DNA from: Brachybacterium ginsengisoli
GTDB lineage: Bacteria > Actinomycetota > Actinomycetes > Actinomycetales > Dermabacteraceae
DNA length: 64,000 nt
NCBI RefSeq assembly: GCF_002407065.1
Contig: NZ_CP023564.1
Location: 1,860,001 to 1,924,000, forward strand
Direction: 5' to 3'
Shown here: one piece after another, positions 18,989 through 27,421 of the stretch
Position numbering within the stretch: the stretch's first letter is position 1
Layout of the letters: each line of letters opens with the position of its first letter
Position numbers and translations under genes: made by a program
The notes under the pieces: model-generated
Database searches by the model: none
What the model was told of the DNA's origin: nothing
Seen by the model: only the letters and a program-made list of their open reading frames with translations

Positions 18989-19489
18989 ATGCCGAACGAC
19001 CCTACCGACCTCCGCACCGTCTCCTCGAGCAGCACCGATGGATTTCCTTCGCCACCCTCCTGGTCACGGATCCCCGGGATGAGCTCGCCCCAGGCCGCAG
19101 CGGTCATCGCCTGCGCTGCGGCGGGCGGGCTGCTGATCTGGGCCGCCGCAGTGCCGTTGGCGGGCCTCGAGCTCGAGGTCGCCGGCGCGGGGCAGCGGGT
19201 CGGGCCCACCTCGATCATCATCGCCGCACTGGTCGCCGGGGTCGCCGCCTGGCTGCTCCTGGCACTTCTGAGCAGGCTGGCGCACGGCAGGACCGTATGG
19301 ACCGTCGTCGGGTCCGTGGTCCTCCTCCTCTCCCTGGCCGGCCCCGCGATCTCCGGAGCCGGCGGAGCCGTGCTCGTGGTCCTGGAGCTGATGCATGTCG
19401 TGGTCGGCGTGGTGCTGCTCCTCGGTCTGCGCCGACGTGCTGCTCCCCGGCGCGGTGCCGGGCGTACCGTGGGCACGGAGTCCTCATGA
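18989..19489 (+). CDS. DUF6069-like four-helix membrane protein
   Basis: 166 residues. After about 35 polar residues there are four hydrophobic helices (about 42-62, 82-103, 112-130, 133-152) and a basic C-terminal tail. The pattern of a short loop LAGLELEVAGAGQRVGPTS between helices 1 and 2 fits the DUF6069 family of actinobacterial membrane proteins. The ATG at 18989 has CCAGGAG 6-8 nt upstream. Its stop overlaps the next kinase start (ATGA), so it is produced together with that two-component system and may be its membrane partner or target. Function unknown. Confidence 0.75.
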   Translation: MPNDPTDLRTVSSSSTDGFPSPPSWSRIPGMSSPQAAAVIACAAAGGLLIWAAAVPLAGLELEVAGAGQRVGPTSIIIAALVAGVAAWLLLALLSRLAHGRTVWTVVGSVVLLLSLAGPAISGAGGAVLVVLELMHVVVGVVLLLGLRRRAAPRRGAGRTVGTESS

Positions 19490-20679
19490 ACACTCGCTCC
19501 CGCCCTGAGCCGCCCCCGCCCGCCGAGTGCGACGTGAGCCTGCTGCCCTGGGCCGCCCGACGCCCCGCCCTGGGGTACGCGCTGCTCTGGCTGCCGCTGC
19601 TGCTGCTGTCCCCGGTGGTGGCCGCCGTCCAGCACGGCCGCTTCGGCCAGCTGACGGTGCTGCTGCTCCTGGCCGGAGTGCACGTGGCCACCGTGCTGGT
19701 GCGACATCGCACAGGCTCCGGCCACAGGGCGGGCAACCCGTCGGCACTCCCCGCCGATCTGCTCTCCGAGTCGCTGGTCGCCGTCTCCACGCTGGTGGTG
19801 ATCGGATATCAGATCCTGTGGAATGAGCATCAGGTGTTCCTCTACCCGTTGCTGGCCCTGGGCATGGCGGTGGGCATCCGACGGCACCTGGCGATGGGCG
19901 TCGTCGGCGGTCTCGCGATCAGCGGCGGTGTCGCCGCGGGGATCACCAGCGGGGATCTCGCCGATGCGCTCCTGTTCACCGTCGTGACCTACATGGCCGG
20001 CCTGAGCGCGTTCCTGATCGACCGTCTCCTGGAGACCACCGTGCAGCTGCGTGCCACCCGCGAGCAGCTCGCCCGCACGGCGGTGCTCGAGGAGCGCGAG
20101 CGCTTCTCCCGGGATCTGCATGACCTGCTGGGGCACACGCTCTCGCTGATCGTCGTGAAGGCCGAGGCCGTACGGCGATTCGTCCCCACCGATCCTGACA
20201 CCGCCGCGGAGCATGCCCGCAGCATCGAGGAGATCGGCCGCAGCGCCCTCGGCGAGGTGCGCCAGGCCGTGGTCGGATATCGGGAGACCTCGCTCGCGGA
20301 CGAGCTGGAGGCCGCGCGCACCGTGCTCGAGGACGCCGGGATCCGGTGCGACGTCGAGACCCTCGCCGATCCGGGCACTCTGCCGAGGCCCGTGGATCGG
20401 CTGTTCGCGTGGGTGGTGCGTGAGGGGGCCACCAACGTCCTGCGCCACGCCCGGGCGCGGACCTGCCGGATACTGGTGGAGACGGGCGGGGGAGAGGCGA
20501 CGCTCGAGATCACCGATGACGGCACCGGGGGCGAGGACCCGCTGCGAGTCGGGTCGGGCCTGACCGGACTGCGGGAGAGAGCTGCGATGCTGGACGGCGT
20601 GCTCGCCGCAGAGCGACTGCCCAGCGGGTTCCGGCTCGGTGTGAGCGTGCCCCTGCGCGAGGAGGAGGAGAGCTCATGA
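19486..20679 (+). CDS. Sensor histidine kinase, DesK/HisKA_3 type
   Basis: 397 residues with about six membrane helices between residues 28 and 178 and no extracellular domain, as in DesK-type membrane sensors. The H box is ERFSRDLHDLLGHTLSLIV with His212. The ATPase domain has WVVREGATNVLRHARAR, ITDDGTGGEDP and GSGLTGLRERA. The Leu-rich stretch before the His (QLRATREQLARTAVLEERE) is a probable signalling coiled coil. The start overlaps the upstream DUF6069-like gene (ATGA) and its own stop overlaps the response regulator (ATGA). Stimulus not known. Confidence 0.92.
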   Translation: MNTRSRPEPPPPAECDVSLLPWAARRPALGYALLWLPLLLLSPVVAAVQHGRFGQLTVLLLLAGVHVATVLVRHRTGSGHRAGNPSALPADLLSESLVAVSTLVVIGYQILWNEHQVFLYPLLALGMAVGIRRHLAMGVVGGLAISGGVAAGITSGDLADALLFTVVTYMAGLSAFLIDRLLETTVQLRATREQLARTAVLEERERFSRDLHDLLGHTLSLIVVKAEAVRRFVPTDPDTAAEHARSIEEIGRSALGEVRQAVVGYRETSLADELEAARTVLEDAGIRCDVETLADPGTLPRPVDRLFAWVVREGATNVLRHARARTCRILVETGGGEATLEITDDGTGGEDPLRVGSGLTGLRERAAMLDGVLAAERLPSGFRLGVSVPLREEEESS

Positions 20680-21332
20680 ACGACAGGGTGACCGAGGACG
20701 GGGCCGCACGCGAGAGCTCCGGCCTGCGCACCTCCGTGATGATCGCCGAGGACCAGACCATGATGCGCTCCGCGTTGGCCGGGCTGCTCGGCCTCGAACC
20801 CGATCTGCAGGTGATCGGCGAGGTGGGGCGTGGTGACGAGGTGGTCGCCGCCGTCGCTGACCTCCGCCCGGACGTGCTGATCCTGGACATCGAGCTGCCC
20901 GGTCGCAGCGGCCTGGACGTGATCCCGGAGGTGCGCGAGCAGAATCCGGACACCGCGATCATCGTGGTCACCACCTTCGGTCGGGCGGGATACCTGCGTC
21001 GCGCCATGGACGCCGGGGCACGGGGATTCCTGGTCAAGGACGACCCGGTCGAGGACCTGGCCTCCGCGATCCGGACAGCGGCCTCCGGCGGCACCGTCGT
21101 GGATCCAGGACTGGCCGCCCAGGCGCTCGCGGCCGGTCCGAGCCCGCTGACCCCGCGGGAGCGGGAGGTGCTCTCCGCCTCCGACGGCGGGGTGCCGATC
21201 TCGGAGATGTCCGCAGCGCTCCACCTCTCCTCGAGCACGGTGCGCAACTACCTCTCCAGCGCGATCGGGAAGACCGGGGCCCGCAACCGGGCGGAGGCGC
21301 TGCGCTGCGCGCGCGATCAGGGGTGGCTGTGA
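20676..21332 (+). CDS. Response regulator, DesR-like NarL family
   Basis: 218 residues. Receiver: MIAEDQTMMRSALAGLL (acidic pair near residue 25), phosphoacceptor Asp71 in LILDIELPGRSG, Thr in VVTTFGR and Lys in FLVKDDPVEDLA. The output domain has LTPREREVLSASDGGVPISEMSAALHLS, a NarL-type helix-turn-helix with a slightly atypical Ser-Asp-Gly turn. The N-terminus carries about 18 extra polar residues. Last gene of the three-gene DUF6069-kinase-regulator unit, all joined by ATGA overlaps. The DesR-type match suggests membrane or envelope control, which is an inference. Confidence 0.92.
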   Translation: MNDRVTEDGAARESSGLRTSVMIAEDQTMMRSALAGLLGLEPDLQVIGEVGRGDEVVAAVADLRPDVLILDIELPGRSGLDVIPEVREQNPDTAIIVVTTFGRAGYLRRAMDAGARGFLVKDDPVEDLASAIRTAASGGTVVDPGLAAQALAAGPSPLTPREREVLSASDGGVPISEMSAALHLSSSTVRNYLSSAIGKTGARNRAEALRCARDQGWL

Positions 21333-21461
21333 GCACCGGACTCCACGCGGCGAGAGCATCTCCCCCTGGCGTCTCCGCACGCGATCATGGTCGCCATGGG
21401 CGCTCTTCCCCCACGCTTCCCGTACGGACACGTTCCGAAGAGGGTGGAGATGCAGTCCGGG

Positions 21462-21535
21462 TAGGCCAGGCGGGGCTTGAACCCGCGACCGACGGATTAT
21501 GAGTCCGCTGCTCTGACCGGCTGAGCTACTGGCCC
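21462..21535 (-). tRNA. tRNA with CAU anticodon, probably tRNA-Ile2
   Basis: A 74-nt cloverleaf with acceptor stem GGGCCAG/CTGGCCT, D arm, anticodon loop CTCATAA (anticodon CAT), and T arm GCGGG-TTCAAGC-CCCGC. CCA is not encoded. It has C4-G69 and C5-G68 in the acceptor stem, which are known recognition pairs for tRNA-Ile lysidine synthetase in E. coli. That favours the isoleucine form over elongator tRNA-Met, but elongator Met cannot be excluded. It is not the initiator, because pair 1-72 is a G-U wobble rather than the initiator's mismatch and the anticodon stem lacks three G-C pairs. Confidence 0.85.
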
Positions 21536-21629
21536 GTGCCCTGCGTGCAGGGCGGTCTGAAATCTATCACGGAGAGGGACGCTGACCTGCCCGGACGCAG
21601 AACCTCAGGGGAGTGCGCCGGCGATCGTC

Positions 21630-22898
21630 TCAGCCCGCGACGCGGGTCGCGGCGGCGCCGCCGGTGCGGGTGTCCCCGGCCGTTCCCGAAGCCGTCTCGC
21701 GCACCACACGGATGCTGGGTCGGTCCCCGGCGCGGGAGGCCGCCATCCACTGCTCGAAGACCGAGCCGCCCGGTGCCGCCGCGCTGCGCTGGAGCAGCGG
21801 CTCCGAGCCCACGGCCAGCTCGATCGCCGGACCGCGCGGAGCGGGAGCCGTCGTCTCGCGGGCGGCGGCGATGGCGTCGCGGAAGGCGGCGCCGGAGCTC
21901 TTGAGGCGTCCGCCCTCGTCGAACAGCCCGAGGGTGTGCTCGAGCGGCGGGAAATCGGCGAGCGACCGGGAGACGTCGTGCGAGCACCACCAGGTGATGC
22001 CCCACAGCTCGGGGCACTGCAGCGAGTTCTCCACCGTGCTGCGCACGAACCAGGGGACGTCGTCCTCCTCGAGGATGCTGCGGGGCGCGCCCACCTCCTG
22101 GAGCCAGAGCGGTCGCTCGGGAGCAGGGGAGAAGGCCCGCGCCAGCTCGAGGTAGTACTCGGTGCGGTGGGCGACCTCGTAGGAGCGGGCGCCGTAGCGC
22201 TGGCCGGTGCCGTCGAAGATCCAGGAGTGGACCACCGTCGCGTCCCCCAGCTGCGCGGACTGGTCGGGGGTGAAGGCGTGGTCGTCCATGAACCAGGCGG
22301 CGTCGTAGTTCGCGACGGTGTGCATGCCCTGCGGCGCTCCGTCCCGCGCCGCCTGCAGGAGGGTCCGTGTCCAGGTGGCGGCCTGCTCGACGCTCAGCGG
22401 GTCGGGATCGGGATGGTTCGAGGCCGAGAACTGGTTGACCTCGTTGCCGAGCGTGAGCCCCAGGAGGTTCGGGGAATCGGCCAGACGGCTCGAGAGCGAG
22501 CGGACCAGATCCGCGGCCGCGGCGATCACCTCGGGATCGGTGAACATGTTGCGGCGATGCCAGGTGGCGAGCCAGCTGGGGATGAAGTCGAAGCTCGAGA
22601 GGTGGCCCTGCAGCGCATCGACCACGACGTCCAGGCCGAGCTCGGCGGCGACGTCCACCACGGCGCGCACGTCATCCAGAGCCCGCGGGCGGATGAAGGT
22701 GCGATTGGGCTGGAGCAGGGGCCACAGCGGGAAGATCCGGATATGGTCGACCCCGAGCGAGGCGACGGCGGCGAGGTCCTCGCCGACGGCGTCGAGGTCC
22801 AGGTCGAGCCAGGAGTGGAACCATCCCTGCCGCGGCGTGTAGTTCACGCCGAATCGCGGTCGAGCGTCACCGGCCGGGAGGCGGGGGGAGACTGACAT
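21630..22898 (-). CDS. Glycoside hydrolase, GH5-like (beta/alpha)8 barrel
   Basis: 422 residues without a signal peptide, so cytoplasmic. The barrel begins RFGVNYTPRQGWFHSW, then IRIFPLWPLLQPN. The acid/base Glu153 is in LGLTLGNEVNQF at the end of strand 4 and the nucleophile candidate Glu268 is in RPLWLQEVGAP at strand 7; this pairing is diagnostic of clan GH-A. The C-terminal 60 residues are low-complexity. It would hydrolyse an imported oligosaccharide, substrate unknown. It is divergent from a LacI-family regulator with an operator between, so it is probably induced by its substrate. No transporter gene is nearby. Confidence 0.85.
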   Translation of the reverse strand: MSVSPRLPAGDARPRFGVNYTPRQGWFHSWLDLDLDAVGEDLAAVASLGVDHIRIFPLWPLLQPNRTFIRPRALDDVRAVVDVAAELGLDVVVDALQGHLSSFDFIPSWLATWHRRNMFTDPEVIAAAADLVRSLSSRLADSPNLLGLTLGNEVNQFSASNHPDPDPLSVEQAATWTRTLLQAARDGAPQGMHTVANYDAAWFMDDHAFTPDQSAQLGDATVVHSWIFDGTGQRYGARSYEVAHRTEYYLELARAFSPAPERPLWLQEVGAPRSILEEDDVPWFVRSTVENSLQCPELWGITWWCSHDVSRSLADFPPLEHTLGLFDEGGRLKSSGAAFRDAIAAARETTAPAPRGPAIELAVGSEPLLQRSAAAPGGSVFEQWMAASRAGDRPSIRVVRETASGTAGDTRTGGAAATRVAG

Positions 22899-23033
22899 CG
22901 TGTCCTTCCATCGGACGGTGGTCGAGGGCGGTGCTCGAAGGCGGTGCTCGAAGGTGGTGTTCGCTGCGGGATGCGGGCGGAGCAGGGGGTCGGAACCTCT
23001 CCGTCCAGACCTGCCGGCTCACCCGCTGAAATG

Positions 23034-23051
23034 TTACTGTAGCGCTTTAGT
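23034..23051 (+). promoter_or_regulatory. LacI-type operator overlapping the regulator promoter
   Basis: ACTGTAGC-GCTTTAGT is an imperfect 16-bp palindrome centred on the GC step typical of LacI/GalR operators (6 of 8 arms match). Its first part includes TACTGT, a -10-like hexamer at 23035-23040. It lies in the divergent gap between the glycosidase and the regulator, so one bound repressor could control both. Confidence 0.6.
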
Positions 23052-23097
23052 CATGGCCCGGGGCAGGGCATCTGCCGGCGGCCGGAGAGAGTGGACG

Positions 23098-24219
23098 ATG
23101 ACCACCAGCAAGCAGGGCCGCCAGCCTGGCAGCGGCCGGGGCCAGCGTGTGACGATCGCGGACATCGCCCGTCGTGCCGGCGTGACTCCGGCGGCCGTCT
23201 CCCTCGCCGTCAACGGGCGCCCCGGCGTCTCGGACGCGACCCGGGAGCGGATCATGACGATCGCCGAGGAGCTCCGGTGGGAGCCCTCGCCCTCCGCGCG
23301 CGCTCTCGCGGGGGCGCCGGTGCTCACCGTCGGGATGGTGCTGGCGCGTCCGGCGGAGGTGCTGGGCACCGAGGCCTTCTTCGGCGCCTTCGTGGCCGGA
23401 CTGCAGGAGGTCCTCAGCCGCCGCGACTACTCGCTGCAGATGAAGATCGTCGAGTCCACGGATGCCGAGATCGACACCTTCCGGCGCTGGTTCGCCCAGC
23501 GACGGGTCGACGGCGTGGTCGTGGTGGACCTCCGTCAGGACGATCCGCGCATCCCTGCGCTCGAGGACCTCAGGCTTCCCGCCCTCGTCGTCGGCGGGCC
23601 GGGGCATCACGGCGCCCTCCCGGCCGTCTACGTCGACGACGCCCATGCCACCCGGCTCCTGGTGGACCACCTGGCCGAGCAGGGCCATCGGCGCCTCGCG
23701 CGCGTGGCGGGCGACGGGGAGCTCCTGCACACCCTGCAGCGCGACCGGGCCTTCGAGGAGCGCTGCGCCGAGCTCGGCCTCGCCGGGGTCTCGCAGGTCG
23801 CCGGATTCGGGACGCGCGGCGCCGAGATCGCCGCCGCAGAGCTCCTGGCCCGCCCGGAGCCGCCCACCGCGATCATCTTCGACAGCGACGAGATGGCCCT
23901 GGCCGGAGCGCATGTCCTCGAGCAGTCCGGGTCCCGCATCCCGCAGGATGTCGCGGTCGCGAGCTTCGAGGACTCAGCGCTCACCCGCACGCACCGTCCT
24001 CCGATCACCGCGATCGGCCGTTCGGCGATCGAGTACGGACGGGTCGCGGCGACCCGTCTGCTCGAGGTGATCGAGACGGCAGGGACCCGCCCCAGCACGC
24101 CGGAGGCGGCCGCGGAGGAGGCTCGCGCCATCGAGCCCGTCCTCGTGGTGCGAGAGTCCACCCGGGCCGATGCGGTTCGGCCGCCGGCCTCGGGCGATGC
24201 CCCTGCGGCGGCAGGGTAA
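23098..24219 (+). CDS. LacI-family transcriptional regulator
   Basis: 373 residues. The helix-turn-helix and hinge are VTIADIARRAGVTPAAVSLAVNGR and then ATRERIMTIAEELRWEPS (residues about 17-60). The periplasmic-binding-like effector domain follows (VLTVGMVLARPAEV, VVVDLRQDD, FDSDEMALAGAHVLEQSG, IPQDVAVASFED). The effector is probably a sugar released by or imported for the neighbouring glycosidase. The ATG at 23098 with GGAGAGAGTGG upstream is preferred; an in-frame ATG at 23053 lies too close to the probable transcript start. The C-terminal 40 residues extend beyond the normal domain. Confidence 0.88.
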   Translation: MTTSKQGRQPGSGRGQRVTIADIARRAGVTPAAVSLAVNGRPGVSDATRERIMTIAEELRWEPSPSARALAGAPVLTVGMVLARPAEVLGTEAFFGAFVAGLQEVLSRRDYSLQMKIVESTDAEIDTFRRWFAQRRVDGVVVVDLRQDDPRIPALEDLRLPALVVGGPGHHGALPAVYVDDAHATRLLVDHLAEQGHRRLARVAGDGELLHTLQRDRAFEERCAELGLAGVSQVAGFGTRGAEIAAAELLARPEPPTAIIFDSDEMALAGAHVLEQSGSRIPQDVAVASFEDSALTRTHRPPITAIGRSAIEYGRVAATRLLEVIETAGTRPSTPEAAAEEARAIEPVLVVRESTRADAVRPPASGDAPAAAG

Positions 24220-24298
24220 CCTTCGTCATAGTGCCCGGTCGAGGCGGGGTTCCGAGATGCGAAGGCCCCCGTATCCCTGCTACTCTCGTCCAGGTCGA

Positions 24299-24370
24299 TC
24301 CCGCATAGCTCAACGGCAGAGCACTCGACTGTTAATCGAGCGGTTCTTGGTTCGAATCCAAGTGCGGGAG
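24299..24370 (+). tRNA. tRNA-Asn (GTT)
   Basis: 72-nt cloverleaf: acceptor TCCCGCA/TGCGGGA, D arm GCTC-AACGGCA-GAGC, anticodon loop CTGTTAA (anticodon GTT at 24331-24333), T arm TTGG-TTCGAAT-CCAA, discriminator G. CCA not encoded. Followed after 13 nt by a hairpin terminator. Confidence 0.95.
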
Positions 24371-24383
24371 CCCTTGCAGGAGC

Positions 24384-24409
24384 ACAGCCCCGGATCATTC
24401 CGGGGCTGT
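24384..24409 (+). terminator. Terminator after tRNA-Asn
   Basis: An 11-bp perfect stem (24384-24394 with 24399-24409) with TCAT loop, followed by TGCATTT, a short T-rich tail. Confidence 0.8.
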
Positions 24410-24445
24410 TGCATTTCCGCCCGGTTCTCCAGAAGGAGCAGGTCG

Positions 24446-24922
24446 ATGACCTCCGTCCCCGATGAGCGTTTCCCGCTGCCGGAAGGCTTCGGTCCCGGCA
24501 GCGTCTGGGCTGATCGCACCGGCCACCGCACGCTCGTGGGCCGCACCCAGCGCGGGGTCGAGATCCCGATCGGCCACGGCGAGGGCGAGGTCAACCCCGG
24601 CGAGCTGCTGAAGCTTGCGCTGATCGGCTGCGCCGGAATGAGCAGCGACGTGAACCTCTCCCGCCGTCTCGGGGACGACTTCGCCATGCGGCTGTGGGCG
24701 CACGGCACCTCCGACGAGGCCGACAACCGCTACCTCTCGATCGCCGAGGAGGTGCAGCTGCCGCTCGAGGGGCTCACCGAGAAGGAGATCGCGACCGTGG
24801 TGAAGGTGTTCGGCCGCGCCGTGGCCGCAGGATGCACTGTCGAGCGCAGCGTGGTGCCCGGCATCGAGGTCACCCACCGCGTGCTCGGCGCGGAGACGGA
24901 TGCCCCGGAGGAGCAGGCATGA
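24446..24922 (+). CDS. OsmC family protein
   Basis: 158 residues. The OsmC/Ohr fold is shown by VNPGELLKLALIGCAGMSSDVNL (first conserved Cys) and AVAAGCTVERSV (second Cys), the redox pair that reduces organic peroxides in the family. It looks closer to the YhfA-like OsmC branch than to true Ohr. ATG at 24446 with GAAGGAGC upstream. Its stop overlaps the start of def (ATGA), so the two are coupled. The peroxide substrate is not determined. Confidence 0.88.
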   Translation: MTSVPDERFPLPEGFGPGSVWADRTGHRTLVGRTQRGVEIPIGHGEGEVNPGELLKLALIGCAGMSSDVNLSRRLGDDFAMRLWAHGTSDEADNRYLSIAEEVQLPLEGLTEKEIATVVKVFGRAVAAGCTVERSVVPGIEVTHRVLGAETDAPEEQA

Positions 24923-25410
24923 CCATCCGACCCATCCGCATCGTCGGCGATCCCGTGCTGCGCACGCCCTGCGACCCGATCCGGACCATCACGGACGGCA
25001 CCCGCACGCTCGTGCAGGACCTCATCGACTCGGTCGACGACGAGGGTCGCGCCGGGGTGGCCGCCAACCAGATCGGCGTGAGCCTGCGCGCCTTCTCGTG
25101 GAACCTCGGAGAGGAGGGCGGCCTGGGCTGCATCCTGAACCCGGTCATCGTCGAGCTCTCGGAGGACCTCCAGCACGACGACGAGGGCTGCCTCTCCGTG
25201 CCGGGCCTCTTCTTCCCGCGCACCCGCTCCGCCTACGCGCGCTGTGTGGGCACGGACGTCGAGGGCCAGGAGATCGAGCTGGCGGGGGAGGGTCTCGTCG
25301 CCCGCCTCATCCAGCACGAGGTGGGCCACCTCGACGGAGCGCTCTACATCGACGGCCTCGAGCGCTCCGTGAAGAAGCGGGCGTTGCGCCAGATCAGGGA
25401 GACCCTCTAA
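24919..25410 (+). CDS. def: Peptide deformylase
   Basis: 163 residues with all three deformylase motifs: GVAANQIGVS (motif 1), EGCLSVPG (motif 2, metal Cys) and QHEVGHLDG (motif 3, the HExxH metal site with catalytic Glu). It removes the formyl group from nascent proteins. Translationally coupled to the OsmC gene by an ATGA overlap. The ordinary C-terminus (ALRQIRETL) ends without the long extension seen in some family members. A methionine aminopeptidase that acts after it is encoded near 41 kb. Confidence 0.95.
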   Translation: MTIRPIRIVGDPVLRTPCDPIRTITDGTRTLVQDLIDSVDDEGRAGVAANQIGVSLRAFSWNLGEEGGLGCILNPVIVELSEDLQHDDEGCLSVPGLFFPRTRSAYARCVGTDVEGQEIELAGEGLVARLIQHEVGHLDGALYIDGLERSVKKRALRQIRETL

Positions 25411-25499
25411 GCTCTGCAGTGACAGGCACGCACTGATCACAGAACCCTCCGCAGTACCGATTCGTTGGGGAAGACGCATCGGACACCGGAAGGAACGAG

Positions 25500-25991
25500 A
25501 TGACCCAGGGCGTTCTGTACATCCACTCCGCTCCGCGGGCCCTCACGCCGCATATCGACTGGGCCGCCAGCGGAGTTCTCGGCGTACCCGCACGCATCCG
25601 CTGGGAGGACCAGCCGGTGGGCCGCGGGCTGCAGCGCGCGGAGATGACCTGGCGCGGCCGGGAGGACACGGGCGCACGCCTGGTGAGCGCCCTGCGCGGC
25701 ATGCACGAGGTGCGCTTCGAGGTCACCCAGGAGTCCACCGCCACCGTGGACGGCGCCCGCTGGAGCTGCACCCCCGAGCTCGGCATCCATCATGCCGCGA
25801 CCGATCACGCCGGAAACATCGTCCTGACCGAGGACCATGTGCGCGGCTGCATGGAGCGGGCGGGCGACGATCCCCTCGCGCTGCGCCGTGAGCTCGGCAT
25901 CGCGCTCGGCGGCCCGTGGGACGAGGATCTGGAGATCTACCGGCACGCCGGCGAGGGCGTGCCGATGCGCTGGCTGCACCGCGTGAGCTGA
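25500..25991 (+). CDS. DUF3145 domain-containing protein
   Basis: 163 residues filling the whole DUF3145 family, which is restricted to actinobacteria. Visible landmarks are the N-terminal GVLYIHSAPRALTPHIDWA, ARIRWEDQPVG, EVTQESTATVDGARWSCTPELG and a C-terminal YRHAGEGVPMRWLHRVS. No signal peptide or membrane segment. ATG at 25500 with GGAAGGAACGAG just upstream. Function unknown. It is a single-gene unit ended by a strong bidirectional hairpin. Confidence 0.88.
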   Translation: MTQGVLYIHSAPRALTPHIDWAASGVLGVPARIRWEDQPVGRGLQRAEMTWRGREDTGARLVSALRGMHEVRFEVTQESTATVDGARWSCTPELGIHHAATDHAGNIVLTEDHVRGCMERAGDDPLALRRELGIALGGPWDEDLEIYRHAGEGVPMRWLHRVS

Positions 25992-26021
25992 GGCGTCTCG
26001 GGACCTGCTGACCCGCAACAG

Positions 26022-26070
26022 GACGAGGTCCGGCACATCCTCCATCGGGGAGGGTGTGCCGGACCTCGTC
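26022..26070. terminator. Bidirectional terminator between DUF3145 gene and fabF
   Basis: A 16-bp perfect stem (26022-26037 with 26055-26070) whose loop folds further (CCTCC with GGAGG), giving an almost continuous 21-bp hairpin between two convergent genes. Confidence 0.8.
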
Positions 26071-26105
26071 ATGGGTGGCGGTGCTGCGCCGTGCGGCGCT
26101 GCCGC

Positions 26106-27347
26106 TCAGGCGCTGGTGAACACCACGGTGACGTCGTGGCCGCCGAAGCCGAAGGCGTTGTTCAGCACGGCGATGTCACCCGCGGGCAGCTCTGCCGTGC
26201 GGCCCTGGGCGATGGCCATGGGCGTGGCCGGATCGAGGTTCTCGATGTTGATCGTCGGCGGGACCGTGCGGTGGTACGAGGCGAGCGTCGAGAAGACGGA
26301 CTCGAGCGCGCCGGCGCCGCCGAGCAGGTGCCCGGTCATCGACTTGGTCGAGGTGACGACGATCTGATCGGTCTCGCCGTCCAGTGCATCGGAGACGGCG
26401 TTGAGCTCGCCGATGTCCCCGAGCGGGGTCGAGGTGCCATGGGCGTTGACGTGGACGATGTCCTTGGCGGTCAGATCCGCGTCCTCCACGGCCTCGCGCA
26501 CCGCGCGGGCCTGGCCCTCGGCCGAGGGCGCGGAGATGTGGTGCGCATCCGAGGCCATGCCGCGGCCTGCGGCGTAGGCGTACACGCGGGCGCCGCGAGC
26601 GGCGGCGTGCTCCTCGCTCTCGAGGACCAGGATCGCCGCGCCCTCACCGAGCACGAAGCCGTCGCGGTCCACGTCGTAGGGCCGCGAGGCGTGCTCCGGG
26701 TCATCGGTGCGGCTCGAGAGCGCGCGGATGTTCGCGAAGGCGGCGAGCGTCATCGGGTGGATGGACGCCTCGGTGCCGCCCACCACGACCACGTCGGCCC
26801 GGCCGTCCCGGATCATGCCCATGCCCAGCGCCACGGCCTCGGAGCCCGACGCGCAGGCGGAGACGGGGGTGTGGGCGCCGGCGCGGGCGCCGAGCTCCAT
26901 GGAGATCTGGGCGCTCGAGGAGTTCGCCATCAGCATCGGCACGGTGAAGGGGTTCACGCGACGGGCGCCGCGCTCGCGCACGACGTCCCACTGGTCCAGC
27001 GTGGTCCAGATGCCGCCGATCCCGGAGCCGACGACGACGCCGAGACGGGTCGGATCGACCTCGGGGGTGCCGGCGTCGGCCCAGGCCTCGCGCGCGGCCA
27101 CGATCGCGTACTGGCCCGAGGGATCCAGCTTGCGCGTCTCGGGGCGGCTGAGGGAGTCGACCGCACCGGGGACGATCTGGCAGCCGAAGTTCACGGACAG
27201 GCCGTAGGTCTCCGTCCAGTCGTTGTCGAAGGTGCGCGCGGCGGAGGTCCCGGCCAGGGCTGCCTCCCAGGTGGAGGTCACGTCACCGCCGAGCGGGTTG
27301 ACGGTGCCGAGGCCGGTCACGGCGACACGGGAACGGGGAGCGGACAT
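26106..27347 (-). CDS. fabF: Beta-ketoacyl-ACP synthase II
   Basis: 413 residues with the thiolase-fold condensing enzyme motifs: catalytic Cys165 in TPVSACASGSEA, His in VNAHGTSTPLGD, Lys/His in TSTKSMTGHLLGGAGALE, and the C-terminal NNAFGFGGHDVTVVF. It elongates acyl-ACP chains with malonyl-ACP in type II fatty acid synthesis. Last gene of the minus-strand fabD-fabH-acpP-fabF set; 74 bp separate it from acpP. ATG at 27347 with GGAGGTCCG upstream. Its length and the His-His active site argue for FabF rather than FabH type. Confidence 0.96.
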   Translation of the reverse strand: MSAPRSRVAVTGLGTVNPLGGDVTSTWEAALAGTSAARTFDNDWTETYGLSVNFGCQIVPGAVDSLSRPETRKLDPSGQYAIVAAREAWADAGTPEVDPTRLGVVVGSGIGGIWTTLDQWDVVRERGARRVNPFTVPMLMANSSSAQISMELGARAGAHTPVSACASGSEAVALGMGMIRDGRADVVVVGGTEASIHPMTLAAFANIRALSSRTDDPEHASRPYDVDRDGFVLGEGAAILVLESEEHAAARGARVYAYAAGRGMASDAHHISAPSAEGQARAVREAVEDADLTAKDIVHVNAHGTSTPLGDIGELNAVSDALDGETDQIVVTSTKSMTGHLLGGAGALESVFSTLASYHRTVPPTINIENLDPATPMAIAQGRTAELPAGDIAVLNNAFGFGGHDVTVVFTSA

Positions 27348-27421
27348 ACGGACCTCCGGGTCGGGGCGGCAGACGAAACGGCGACGCCCGGGACGGGATC
27401 GTCCCGGGCGTCAGGCGGGGC

